Below are positions 33,421 through 46,838 of a stretch of 64,000 nucleotides of DNA, one piece after another. Below the pieces are notes generated by a model. That model was not told the DNA's origin. It was given only the letters and a program-made list of their open reading frames with translations, and did no database searches. Each line of letters begins with the position of its first letter. The stretch's first letter is position 1. The DNA is from Epiperipatus broadwayi. Its lineage: Eukaryota > Onychophora > Udeonychophora > Euonychophora > Peripatidae. The stretch covers positions 4,151,081 to 4,215,080 of the forward strand of contig JAQFVV010000063.1 in assembly GCA_028023455.1 (NCBI GenBank), given 5' to 3'. The translations under genes were made by a program, and so were the position numbers.

Positions 33421-35949
33421 GTTATATCAAAAAATATTTAAATACTGTTAAGTGTCAAGAACATTTGTGGTTTGAGATAAATTATTCAAAGTAGTTCACC
33501 TCTTTCAAGCGATTTTCTTATTACCAAACAAATGAATTTTCTTATTTAAAATTCTGTAAGAAGAGAATTTAAAAAGCAAAGAAATGAAATCATATTTTTC
33601 TTTATCCTTCTTAACAAATTTATAAGAGTAGCCAACTCTCAAATAATTTTTATAAAATTGACTTTTTTTGAAACAAAGTAACCTTTTTAGAACTATTTAA
33701 TCTCTGATTTCTTTACAATAATTTCTCCATGCAGCTATTTTATGGGAGGCAGGGTGATAATTAACAGATTTAATTATAGATCTTAAATCCTTACTTTTAA
33801 CATCATGACTACATAGCAAATAATTTTTCTTTAAATTTCTAATCAATAAATCTAAAAATTTCAATTTAGAATAATCTAATCCCTTCCTTTTACAATATAT
33901 TTTATAGAAGGATCAAAACAAAGTTATTTTAACAAATTTTACAATTTCTCATTTTCAACTACAAACAAATAATCTTCAATATGTCTAACAAATAATTATA
34001 AATATATACAATCATAATTAATAATTTTCTCTTTTAAATAATTCATATAAACTGACCAAATTAAAGGAAAAGTAATATATCTCATTATCAATTCTTTCTT
34101 AATGTTATAAAACCATTATAAGTAAAATACATAGAATTCTCCAATGAAAAGAACAGATTTTTAATAACTTTAATTTCATTCTTAGATAATGATCCACTTT
34201 TTATCAGCACAAAAATAATAACCTTAATACTAATTAATCTATTAATAAAATATATAAATTGTTCATGTTAATTTTTGAAAGATTCAATTATTGAAAAAGT
34301 TGCTTTACCTTTGCATGTCAATATGAAAATGAAAAATCAATTACTGACTATCTTTGTTTTAAATACAACCTGAAAGCAAATCTGTATTTCACAGTAAACA
34401 CTATGTTCCTAAGTATCAAAATAATGTATATAATTCTTCCCCTTTATTGGGTTTTTTTTAATAATAGCATTTTCAGTAATGTAGAATATAGTAAAAATAT
34501 ATATTTTTAAATTTACAGTGACATAATGTTACAGGAAATAACAGCTCTTAATTTTTTTAGAAAAATATTAAAGTTAAAATGTTTGAAGTTAATATTATTT
34601 ATCTTTTGATTTCATCAGTAGGAGAAAAACTAATATTTTAAAAACATTTACACTGTATAAAATCATCTACCTTCATCAGTTTCTTATAGAGCCATGTTGA
34701 ATTTTTTATATTTTGCTGAAGATACAGTTTTCATAATAGCTTCAATTTATGTAATGCAAAGATAAAATAAATATTGCCATAAGGTTAACATACCTTGAAA
34801 TGTAATTAAGCTGAGAAAGTAATCATTACTGCAAAATTGAATTTTCTGTTAGATGACACATTTTGGTTTTATGCTAATTTATATAAAACTCAAAGAAAAA
34901 CATTATTTGTACATTTTAAGGAGTATCATATGTAAGGAATCAGTTTTAAAAAAGGAAAAAATAAAATTCTTTATTCTTGATTAATTTTATCTTTTTTTTT
35001 TTTTTTTTTGGTTTTGCCAAAAAAACATGCAACTTTTTCAATATGTATTGTATTTTAATAAAGAAATTTGTGCATGTTTATGAAAACATAACTTTTTTTA
35101 TTATTGAAAAATTATTGAAAATAATGTGAGTATATATACTTTTAAAAGTAAATAAAATATTTATAATTTTATTTTAGAAAAAAAAAAAAAGAATAAATAT
35201 TTTTTACAATTCTACTGTTTACAAAAAAAAAAATCAGAATATTATATTTTTAATACATACCTCGATTTTACATTATATTTAATAAAAAAAATCTAAATAC
35301 AAATTTAAATAACAAAAAAAGCCATTATACTTTTAGCTTTTTTTGTGGTTTAAATTCCATTAATGGCTTCCATTAAAAAAACTTACTTCTCTCATATAAT
35401 TGTCTTTGCTACCACATAATGCAACTATTTTTAAAATACAAGAACTTCTATCTATTGATCAAACTACAATTAAACAAGATAGTCTAAAGTATTTTGGACC
35501 AAATATCACATGATTCACGAATCATAAGTAGAAGATTAAAGTGGATATAAAAATTTTAAAAACATTTGCATTATACAAAGCCATTTAGAAAAGAAAAAAG
35601 TGGGTAAAGTTGTGCTAGTCTTTATTAATTTTACTTTCAGTTTATTTGTATTTTATTATTTTTATTGCTGCCTTAATGTGTATATTTTTTAATAAACTTA
35701 TATACATATGTTGACACATCTGCACTACATATGTGTGTATTAAAATTATAAAGTTCTATACTTTCTATTAATATTAATATCCACTTCATATCTTGGAACC
35801 AAAATTATATAGATCCTACGATTCTACTGTGTAGAATTATACATAAATTATTGTTGATAATTTTAAAATACTTAACTATACAAAGGATTTTTTTTGTATA
35901 TTAGTAGTGCATTTTACATTGTATCTTTTTTATTGTTATATTGCATGAT
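33421..35949. other. AT-rich intronic sequence
   Basis: Long A- and T-runs (for example near 34994-35009 and 35179-35190) and no recognisable gene or repeat. Confidence 0.5.
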
Positions 35950-36063
35950 AGGGTGAATCTTTTTGGTGCAGTAGATAGAGCATCTAATTTGGTATCAGTA
36001 GATCACATGGTCTATTCTGGCACTCAAACTTCTTATGAACTGCTGAGCAATAAAACCATATGC
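35950..36063 (+). mobile_element. tRNA-derived SINE copy A
   Basis: Contains a box-A-like TGGTGCAGTAGATAGAGCAT and ends CACTCAAACTTCTTATGAAC TGCTGAGC then AATAAAACCATAT. The same 3' end occurs at 46130-46165 and, on the other strand, at 59246-59290, with the AATAAAACCATAT tail shared with the latter. The head resembles a tRNA D-arm but is diverged. The shared tail defines the family. Confidence 0.65.
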
Positions 36064-37023
36064 CTTTTTTTTTGATAGAGTGTTTTTCTTTTAGTAGTGG
36101 TAATTTTGATACTATGTAATAATCTTTATTTTGCCTTATTATTTTTGAATCATACATTCCATTTTATTTTGACTCAACCTTTTTATAGTTGTCTCTCAAA
36201 ACAATTGAAGCTTTTGTCTGATAATAAATAACATGGGCATTACATAAGCATTGAAGTAAATATTTTTATGAGTGAAACATGTAGCATAGCCCATTTTATT
36301 TTTGCCAAAATATTGTTACTTTTTGAATATTTAATCACCTACTTTTCTTTTCACTATTTGATAATTTTCTTCTGACTGCACAATATGAAAATGGTTGATC
36401 TATTAATCCATCATTATAACGTTTTATAGAGTTAGGTTTTCAGGTTAGGTTTTTCATTTTTTTTACCATTTCAAATGTATTCATATTAGAAATAATGATT
36501 TTTTATGCTTCTACTTCACACTATAATAGTATTATTTCATAATAAAACAATTCCTCCACATTTCATTGTATGTATGACAAAATTTTTCAGATTTATTTTT
36601 TATTTCACAATGTTTTATAGATAGTATCCCCACCCCAATAAGCAACAATTTTACCAGTATAACAAAATTATAAAAATTGTCTAAATATATTTTCATTTTT
36701 TCCTCCCAATAGTCCTCCATCAAATGTAAAAACATCTTAGTTTTATCATTTCCAATACATTCGGAGTTTTTAGATTATATTGAGAATAAAATTTAATTTT
36801 GAGTACCATTCTTATTATATTTATTTACACTTTTTATAAGATTTATTCATTTGTGATGCTTATTCGTTTATGTAGTCTCTGAATATTTGTCTCCATTATC
36901 ACAAAAATAAAGTTGTGTTTGTCACAGATTTCTATTTCGAGTGTGATGACTTAAAACATTATTGAAGTGGTCTAATGTCAGACTCACTTTGTATAATTTA
37001 TTTTTGATGACTTTCGAATCACC

Positions 37024-37062
<39 letters not shown>

Positions 37063-37557
37063 GTCTGGAATCTATTATAACTTAGTTATCCAAAATTTTT
37101 ATTTCATATTGTGCATTTTCACTTAAATGTTGTTTTAAAGAAAGAAAACTAGAAATGTCCTTATAATAATTTCAGGAAAACTTTAATTCTTTTAGTTCTT
37201 GGTTTACAATAATCTTAAATGCTATAAAAGAATTCTTTTCATTTATTGATGTTCATTTTAATGTATTCATTAGTTTTATTTTACTAGGTACAATTTCAAA
37301 TATTTTTTTATATACTGAAACTAAAATAAAAGTAGTCAATAAGAGTCGTGAAATTATTGATGAAGACAGGAGGTAGATGAATTCTTAATTCAGAATTATT
37401 TTGAAGAAATTTAGTAGAATTAATCCACTGGGATATATTAATAAGTAATTAGCAATCAAAGCGTGTAAAGAAATTTACATCGTAAAGTATTTTCAAGTAA
37501 TGGTGTAATTTCACACACAATGTATAAAAAATAATCTTAAAGTTGTAATTATAACTT
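36064..37557. other. AT-rich intronic sequence with an (AT)n tract
   Basis: No gene recognised. An (AT)n run of about 35 bases is at 37027-37061. Confidence 0.5.
37027..37061. repeat. (AT)n microsatellite
   Basis: About 17 TA units, read directly. Confidence 0.95.
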
Positions 37558-37680
37558 TATTATTCGCACATTGATTACGTAAGTAATATTTACTGCGGCT
37601 ATAACCTCGATAATATGCGTATAAAATGCGATAGTAGGGACCTCTACAGGTGTTTTAACTACAAGCTCTTATAGTTAAAA
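37558..37680 (-). repeat. Dispersed foldback-family copy 1
   Basis: CGCACATTGATTACGTAAGT AATATTTACT..., ATGCGATAGTAGGGACCTCT ACAGG and ACTACAAGCT match, in reverse orientation, the foldback at 43971-44105. The terminal inverted repeat of that copy is not intact here. Confidence 0.65.
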
Positions 37681-38441
<761 letters not shown>

Positions 38442-38488
38442 CATTAATTTGCATTATATCATTAATTTATATCATTAATTTATCAATT

Positions 38489-39984
38489 AAGAAAACTATT
38501 ATCCCTGATATATTTAAGATAGCTAAGATTATACCAATTTTTAAAAAAGGGGATAGATCTGATTCTGGTAATTATAGACCTATTTCAATTCTGTCACCTT
38601 TTGCTAGGATTTATGAAAGGTGTATTTATAGTAATATTATTGTAGATATGATTAAGGTATTACCTAGTTATCAGCATGGTTTTCTACCTGGTAGATCTGC
38701 TGAAACTAATTTAATGGTGATATCTGATCATATTGCTCATGTTTTATCTGATCAGAAGCAATTAGATGTTGTATATTTTGATATGACTCAGGCATTTGAC
38801 AAAGTTTCATATATTAGACTTTTGTATAAACTTAAAATGTTGGGTGTTATTCCTCATTTAGTTGAGTGGTTTTCCAATTATTTGAGGGGTCGTAAATCTT
38901 ATGTACATATGGATAAAACTAATTCTCTTTTTTTTTGATAATATGATAGGTGTTGCTCAGAGTGGAATATTAGCACCATGCTTTTTAATGTTTATATGTG
39001 TGATCTTGATCATAGCATAAAAAATAGTATGATACTTACTTATGCTGATGATTGTAAGTTATTTAAAAGAATTATTACTTATAGTGATCATATTGAGGTT
39101 CAGAAGGATATAGATAGTTTTATTATATGGTGTAGGTGTAATAATATGGAGATTAACATTAATAAAACATGCATTGTTTCCTATACTAATAAAACTGAAA
39201 AATCTGTTTATCAATATAAAATTGAGAATGGTGTTATTAAATATAAAGAGACTGTATCTGATTTAGGAATTATATTTTGTAGCAATTTTACTTTTAATGC
39301 GCATATTAAATGTATTATTAATAAAGCATACAGAAAGATGGGCTGTATTTTGAGATATGGGAGAGATTTATCTATTTCCATAAAATATAGGTTATTTTTT
39401 TCTCTTGTTGTTACAGTTTTAGAATATAATTCTTGTATATGGAACTTCAATCTGATTAATATTCAGTCTAAAATATATAATATTGAACAAAGATTTAATA
39501 AATTAATAATGGGTGAATGTCAAATTGTTAAAACAGTATTGAAAGAAAGGAGAATGTTGAAGGATATGATATTACTGAAAAAGTTGATTGATGGGAAAAT
39601 TGATGTCAGTAACTATATATCAAAAATAGAATTGAAAGTACCTTGTCGTTTATTAAGAGAAATGCAAACTTTCAAGATTAGTATATGTAAAAATACTTTC
39701 TTTGGTAAATCAGTTATTAATAGATTGCAAATGGTATATAATCTAACTTTTAATAATATTGATATTTTTTGCGATCAATTTGTGATGAATGTTAAAAAAC
39801 AACTAAATGTATAATTATGAACATGTATGTATATATAATTTTATGTATGTAGCTTGTATTAGCTTATAATTGTTTTTGTTTTTTTAATTTTAATTATTAT
39901 CATTGTTATTATTATTTTTTTTTATTGTGTATGCTGTTAAAGTGTAAATGTTGAAATGCACATAATAAATGGATATTGAATTGA
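38489..39984 (+). mobile_element. 5'-truncated non-LTR retrotransposon, reverse transcriptase (jockey/I-like)
   Basis: From 38489 the sequence is open with RT blocks in order: KIIPIFKKGDRSDSGNYRPI and SILSPF (block 1), GFLPGRSAETNL, VVYFDMTQAFDKVSY (block with the first catalytic Asp), GVAQSGILAP then MLFNVYM, LTYADDCKLFKRI (catalytic ADD, at about 39041-39060) and a C-terminal region to a stop at 39814. The only damage is an extra T in a T-run near 38933 (premature TGA) and one missing base near 38977: two single-base indels that cancel. The endonuclease and ORF1 are absent, so it is 5'-truncated. It ends GGATATTGAATTGAATT into ATT repeats. I-clade elements are known for TAA-type 3' repeats. 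Confidence 0.85.

Positions 39985-40083
<99 letters not shown>
39985..40083. repeat. Head-to-head (ATT)n-(AAT)n palindromic microsatellite
   Basis: About 15 ATT units (39985-40030) switch directly to about 17 AAT units (40031-40083), so the 99 bases form a near-perfect hairpin. It directly follows the retroelement's 3' end. Confidence 0.95.
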
Positions 40084-41652
40084 TTATTGGAAGCATAATT
40101 AGTTTTTTAACTAGAAATAACAGAGATGAGCTTTATTTCTTGAACCTTGAGTATCATAATCTGTCATTGTACCGTTGCACTAAACCATTCATTGTAAGAA
40201 CTTTACTGTTATGGTTGACTGTAATACATATGCACTTTTTTTTAAATTGATGCAATTCTTTTGATAAGCGGATATTCTCAAATCATCATCATTCCATTTT
40301 AAATTTACATTACATGTTGCTAATGGTGTGCAATGTTAATTTGTTTATAAAAAATATTTTGAGAATATTAAACTTTCATATACTTAGTCTATGTTATTCC
40401 AATATACTTACGAGTGGAAGCGGGGAAGGGATCATTATTTTCAAGAAAAATAAATAAAAATGAATATTTGGCTGCAAAATGTAGAATGTAAAAATAAGAA
40501 TTATAATATGAACTTCAGTGTTTCATATTTAAATATTCCCTACATTTTTTTATTCTTACTTGAGCTGTTATAATTATTTTATAAAATAAAAAAAACATAT
40601 TTTGTACCTCTTTTTTTGTTTTTACTTTGTTAGTTCTCAAAGTACAGTTTACGTATCTATTTTTTTTAAAATTGAAATGACTCTGGAGATTATAATGACT
40701 TAAAATAATTTATATCTTATTATTCCTACAGAAAGTGTAATTAATTTTATATATTTATTTAGCTAAATCATATTTAAAGCATTCCTTGATATGTCGATAT
40801 ATTTTCCCCATGTGATTATATTATCGTATTGTTCTGAAGGATTTGAAATGACACGGTTGATTAGCAAAGCAGAATTATTGAAGTCAAGGAAACAAATTGT
40901 AATGCCGACAAATATCCTTATACTTATATTCTATTCAGTTTAATGATAGTAGAGTGAGAATTAGATTTGTGATATTATTTGGATAATTGAGAAAATGCTG
41001 GACAGATAAAAAAAACAACACATTATTATATGTAATGTAATACAAACAAATTAGTTCAACACAAACATATGCAGTGTATTTACATTTTTTTTTCTTTTCG
41101 TACATTACGTAAATAAAATATAAATATGATTTAGCACAAAAAAGTAATGATTTTTTTTTTAAAAAAAAAGATTATATATATATAATTTATTATAAAATCA
41201 TTTCAGTAACTATGTACTTTTATAAATTAAACTAATGATTATTTCATTCATCTATTGGAGATCACAAGATTAAGTTTGATGACTTTACAATCATTTCCGA
41301 TATGTTTTGGCTGGATTATAGAAAACTGCATAATTACAATAGCGAGGATTCATCTGTAAATCTGACAAGCTATTTATTTTTATAGTAAGAAAATTAAATC
41401 ATATTCATAATGAAATTCGAAACTTTCTGTGTGAGCTAATTTGACATTTCTCATAATTTATTATTTGATTGCCTATTGAAAATTTGTCATTCAAAGTAAT
41501 GCTAATGAGGGGGAAATTATAGTGGATTATTTCATTGTTTGAATTGAAAAAAAAAAAAAAGATATTCATTATTAAAATTAATCTAAAGATTAAATTTACA
41601 AACTATTTTCTATACTGTTTTATACTATCTTTTTTAGTTTTAAAATGTTTAT
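40084..41652. other. AT-rich intronic sequence
   Basis: No gene or repeat recognised. Confidence 0.5.
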
Positions 41653-41796
41653 AAATTATATGACTAAATGCCAAGCGTTGGTAGCCGAGAGGTCGTCGCA
41701 GCTGCCTTGCAAGCAAGTAATTGGTTGCAGACGGTTGTGGGTTCGCCTCACAGCCGATGCTATCACATATGGGGGGAAAAATTATATGACTAAATG
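41653..41796 (+). mobile_element. 108-bp tRNA-like retroinsertion with perfect 18-bp target duplication
   Basis: AAATTATATGACTAAATG occurs at 41653-41670 and again at 41779-41796, flanking a 108-base GC-rich insert. The insert carries GGTAGCCGAGAGGTCGTCGC (matching the A-box pattern of Leu/Ser-type tRNAs) and GTGGGTTCGCCTCACAG (B-box and T-arm, with a TGTG/CACA stem). It ends CACATATGGGGGG and A's, without a poly(A) tail. Length and spacing fit a tRNA-only SINE or a retroposed tRNA, not a functional tRNA: no clear acceptor stem closes it. The identical duplications imply a recent insertion. Confidence 0.85.
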
Positions 41797-43970
41797 TTGT
41801 TTGAAATTCACTTATTATTCATTTTATCTAAAAAAATGGTAATCAAACGACCAATAATGATAGTTTGAAAGCTCATCTTACCTACCATATTTTATTCAAC
41901 TTTCCTTTAGCTTTTTTTTTTTTACTTAATAATCTCGAAAAAAAATTTTTTCAGATTGATGGAACGACTTTACCAATTAGTCTTTTGGTTTTTACAACAC
42001 TAAAAATCCGAATTACAATTTAGTTGTGCAATTTTTATTTATCCTATATCATAGTTGTATTAGCAATAACATTTGTACATTTTTTGTAAAGTGGATAATC
42101 TTATATTGGTTATTATATTTTTTTAAAAATAAATTTATTTACAATAGATAGAAACTACAGAAAAGTGTTCATTACAAGAACATATTTGAAATAAAGCATT
42201 ATTTAAATAAATAAATTTAAACATTTACTAACACTTAAGTCATCATTATTTTAACCTTTATCAGTCCACTGCAGGATGAAGACTTCTTTTATCAAATCAT
42301 TGAAGAAAAATTGATTTCTAAATACATATAACGATCTCTTTCTAAATCTTTTACAGTCTTTCAGAAACCTATATTAAGATTTCAGTTGTCCATTTTTTTT
42401 TCTACAAACATGCCCAGCCTGACTTTATTTCAGCCTTTTAATTTTTTTAATGATGTCAGAAATATATTTTTTCCCTATCCGTACATTTCTCTTTTGATAT
42501 TTCCTTACTACATTCAATGTAATCTTTTCATAAATTCACCATGCAGTTGAAGTTTCTGTGTATTGCTATGGTATTAACTGTCCAAGCTTCAGATTCTATT
42601 AGTAAGCACTAAAAATCTTTTCAAATATACAGACATTTTTATCCCAAACACTCCAAATTTAATTCTAAAATTACTTTCATCCATTATGCTTCCATCTGTA
42701 TCAACAATCTGATGTAGATATTTATCATTTATAATCTTCTAATTCAGTACTATCGATTTGTGGTGTCCTCTTTTTTGAAAAGCTATTGAAGATTATTTCA
42801 GCAATTACCTTCAGTTCTAATTTGTTGCTTTTATCTGATGGCTCTTGTAATATTTTTTAAGAATTGTCTATGAAAAAGCCTTTACAGTCTACAAAATATA
42901 GGGTATTTAAGTCATCTTCATTAACTTTTAGTATTTTAGCTTCCCATTTTAATTCACAAAATACTTTTCATAAAATTGCTGTCAAACATTTGGAGAATTG
43001 GAGTCAACTTGTTACACACCTAGGTCAGTGTTAATTTTAAGATCTCTATGTAATCTAGTTACTACTATTGCATTTTTAATAAACATTTTGAGAATTTAAT
43101 GATATTTTGTTTCCAAGCTTTAATCATTGCCAAAATGCTTTTAAAATCAACTGCCTATTCATGATCTCCAATTCAAAATTGTAATTTACATTCATTTGTG
43201 TTGCTTATCATTTTTTTTAAAATTTTTATATGTGATATTATTGTTTGTAACTTCTTTTAAATTCTGTATGTTCTTTTGGTTGGTTTGAGCTCTTTACTAA
43301 TGTATTGCAGATATCTTAATAAAAGAATATATATAAAACTGTCGGAAAGCTGATAACCTGTAATTTATTAAGTGTTTTATTTCTCATACTAATGTTTCTA
43401 CTGCATTCTTCTAATCATCAGGCGCATCTTTACTATTTAAACATTTGATATATATTTTTACTAATAATTTGTCTATTTTTTCACCTACTTATATTAACTT
43501 CATTTAATATATTTGACACTTCATAATTTTTTCTTCATTTGTATAATTCTTTCACATACTTGATAATACTATTCTTTTTTTTTTGTTGTTATTAGTAGTA
43601 TCTTTTTTTATTGCTAATAATAATATGTTTTATATTGTTGAGCCTTTTGTTCAGTAATATTGTTTTTGTGTTACTTTACATTTATATTTTTTTCATAACC
43701 TTTTTTGCAGAATTCCAGATATTTTACTCTAAGTAGTTAATTTTGAAATATTTCCATATTTCCTTTTTTGTTATACATTGTCTTGTCTCTAAGTTAAAAA
43801 TATATTAGTAAATTACTGCTTTTTATTCTATCTAGCTATTAGAAGCTTGGAATACAGTATCAATTATTTTATTTTCTCATTCATGTCTGAGTTTTCTTTG
43901 AATTCTGTTAAAACTTACAATTTTCAAATTATAGTTTAAATTTATTAGAATGTTTTTGAAAATTAGGAAT
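41797..43970. other. AT-rich intronic sequence
   Basis: T-rich with no recognisable gene or repeat. Confidence 0.5.
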
Positions 43971-44105
43971 AATATTTACTAAGGCAATAATGTGTAAGCT
44001 TGTGGTTAAGACCTGTAGAGGTCCCTACTTTCGCATTTTCAACCGCACATGCTTTAGGTTTATTGCCTTAGTAAATATTACTTATATAATCAATGTGCGT
44101 TAAAT
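43971..44105 (+). mobile_element. Foldback MITE-like element with 20-bp perfect TIR (copy 2)
   Basis: AATATTTACTAAGGCAATAA at 43971-43990 is perfectly inverted at 44060-44079. Inside, GCTTGTGGTTAAG and the complement of CAACCGCACATGC extend the stem imperfectly around a loop with GTAGAGGTCCCTACTTTCGC. Homology with 37558-37680 continues about 25 bases beyond the right TIR, so the mobile unit may be larger than the hairpin. Confidence 0.7.
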
Positions 44106-44842
44106 AAATTTAAAATTAGGAATAGTAAATGATAATATGGTCTTTCTTAATAGCTTTTGTATCATTCTATTTGCATTAATATGTATATTATATCTAATTA
44201 ATCTATAGTTACTCTTGTGGTGAGTCTATTAAGTCAATCGATCTTTATGATCTTAAAATTTATATTTTAAGTTATTTAAGATATAATTAGGCTCTCATTT
44301 CCATTTTGTATTTTTTTTGTGTGACAAAATTTTCTTTTTTCTTCTAGCTTTATAAATCTGTATCCTCTCCTCTTTTTATAACCATAACCAAATTTATACA
44401 CAGCATTTTTAATTTTCATTGATTTTTAAACTTCAGCATTATAATGATCCATGATTCTTTATGTTTATATAAAAATCCTTTACTTCTTCATTAGGATAGA
44501 AATTTGTTGTGTATAAACCTGAACTATTTGCATTTAGTATTTTTGATTACATTGAATAACTAATTTTTTTTTTCTGTCTGATATACTATCAATCTCCAGT
44601 GTTCATCCATTTTCTATTTTAAGTAAAATTATACTAGTGATTGAATATTTGCCTTATTTTTTATTATTTGTACCTTTTATTAGTTTTTGCCATCATCCAG
44701 TGTAATGAGGCTTCATTGTATTATTCCCGTTTTTTTTTGTTTACTTGCATGTTTTATCTGGTCTTTAAAGTAACAGGCATCACAGAAATGACACCCCCCC
44801 CCAGTTTTATTATTTTTAATTCATTATTTTATTATATCTATC
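44106..44842. other. AT-rich intronic sequence
   Basis: No gene recognised. It includes a short C-run near 44793-44802. Confidence 0.5.
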
Positions 44843-45400
44843 ATAATAATCAAAAAAGCAAGTCATATGTAACATGACATTACTTTTATAAACTTGTATT
44901 TACAAAAATGCAATACAGAGAGCGTACCAATAGCTCAAACAAGCTCTTAATAAGTGTGGTAAGAGAAAATATTTAAAATCTCTATCCAGAGCACTCTCAT
45001 CACCAGACCAACTGGTTTCAAGCTTATGGCTCATGTTAGTGGAGAGCTAGAATATTCAGATACTAGATCTAAAATATCAACTCAAAACCCAGCACTTATT
45101 TCATACATAATATTTAAGTAGAACTCTGAAATTTTTGGACATAAAAATGTCTTTAAATTCAGCTATCTAACTTAAATAGCAATATGGGACTGAACTAAAT
45201 TCAGATCTACCATATTTTAATAGCTTCAGCATAGCCAAAGCCTTAAAGGTAAAATTATAATAATCAAAAAAGCAAGTCATTACTTTTATAAGCTTGTATT
45301 CACAAAAATGCAATACAGAGAGCCTACCAATAGTTCAAACAAGCTCTTAATTAATAAGTACGGTAAGAGAAAATATTTAAAATCTCTATCCAGAACACTC
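44843..45400 (+). repeat. Direct repeat of ~150 bp, 414 bases apart
   Basis: 44843-44998 and 45257-45400 share ATAATAATCAAAAAAGCAAG, ACAAAAATGCAATACAGAGA and GAGAAAATATTTAAAATCTC TATCCAGA... with few differences. The first copy has an extra CATATGTAACATGA segment. This looks like 1.35 copies of a 414-bp tandem unit. Confidence 0.85.
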
Positions 45401-46059
45401 AAATAGTTTTTTAAAAAAATTGAAATGACATCCGTTACTTTTTTTTGTCTGTCCATTTCTTGAGAGCAAGTTCAGACCTGAAAATACTGTTGTTAAACAT
45501 AATGCTTTCATCAAGGATGATTGTGGACCCTCGTTTTTGTTTTAATTCATGATAAGCACTTTTTCAGGAAATTGTATGTATTATTTTTATTTGTTGCTCT
45601 GGTTTATTATATTTTATTTTTTTAATAGTTTTTTTTTTTTTTAGTAGAATTTTTAAAATAATATATCTATTTTTTCTCAGAACTAATTCAAGATTTAGAA
45701 TTATTATTCTCAACAAAAAGCTTTCTGAATACTCATTTTAAACTTTTAACTCATCAAGCATTTGGTGCCTATTCTTGTACATCATTTTCATTCTTGTTGC
45801 TATTTTTGTTATATTTTATTCCTGTTATTGTTTAGTTACAGTTATAATACAGCAGTATTTTATTAAATAAATGGGTGATATTAAGATGGCAAACTTGAAG
45901 TTGTACCAAATCTTGCCATTCATCCTGATTAAAGTAAAAGTTTTAAAAGAATAACAGAAAATATGATTGATAACAAGAATGAGTTAATTGTAGAAAAATT
46001 GTCTGCGATTGGAGACTTAAAGTATATATCAAGCAAATGTTAATTTTTTTTTCCTGTAT
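45401..46059. other. AT-rich intronic sequence
   Basis: Nothing recognised. Confidence 0.5.
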
Positions 46060-46170
46060 GGTTTGTTTGATGCATTAGTAAAGTGGCAATCTGGAGTTTC
46101 ATCTCCATGATTTGTGGTTCAGCTCTGTCATTTCCGGTGCTCAAACTTCCTATGAACTGCTGAATCATGA
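46060..46170 (+). mobile_element. tRNA-derived SINE copy B
   Basis: Ends with GGTGCTCAAACTTCCTATGA ACTGCTGA, the tail shared with copies A and C. It is preceded by a diverged tRNA-like head with TTTGTGGTTCAGCTC where the B box should be. The most diverged of the three. Confidence 0.55.
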
Positions 46171-46740
46171 TTTTAAGGTATTTTTCATTTATGTTTTGTT
46201 CCTTATAAAATTAAAATCAAGATATGCAAATATACAACTTCTATTAAATATCTATTCACTATACAATAATTATTTGATATTAAATTTTTAAATACAAATA
46301 GTAGATCTGGATTTTACTTTAAATATATTTTAAGGATTAACCTTTAAATTATTCCTACCAGTAGTTTTATTGGAGTTGTGGTATTATTGATTTTTCAGCA
46401 TCACATTTACTTTCTCCAATCTTGAGAAATTATGGATAAAGTTTTATTATAATTGTTATATTTTATCTAAATAACTCCTATGGTTGGTGATTTCATTTGC
46501 TAGGTATTGAAGCAGTCAATCTTAGTTTAAGATTGAGCTTCATGGTTCTATCCACTTAACAAGTACTAACCCATGTTCAAACCTTATATCCCATTCTGCT
46601 CCTTTTTTTTATGAATGTGTAGTTCATATATGTTTCTGAGAAAGTGCGCCTAAAAAAATTATAAAGTACAACTTGTCAATCACAATTTTTTTTTAGATAA
46701 TTTTTTTTTTTTGTTATTTAAAGTATATTGGGTGCAGTGC

Positions 46741-46742
<2 letters not shown>

Positions 46743-46832
<90 letters not shown>
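46743..46832. repeat. (AT)45 microsatellite
   Basis: About 90 bases of uninterrupted AT, then TGTGTGTATATA. Confidence 0.95.

Positions 46833-46838
<6 letters not shown>

Noticed and set aside
41671-41778. Functional tRNA gene
   Set aside because: A- and B-box-like sequences are present but no acceptor stem closes and the flanking 18-bp duplications show a retroinsertion.
46500-46610. Another tRNA-like SINE (CATGTTCAAACC B-box word)
   Set aside because: Only one short word fits, without an A box at proper spacing or the shared tail.
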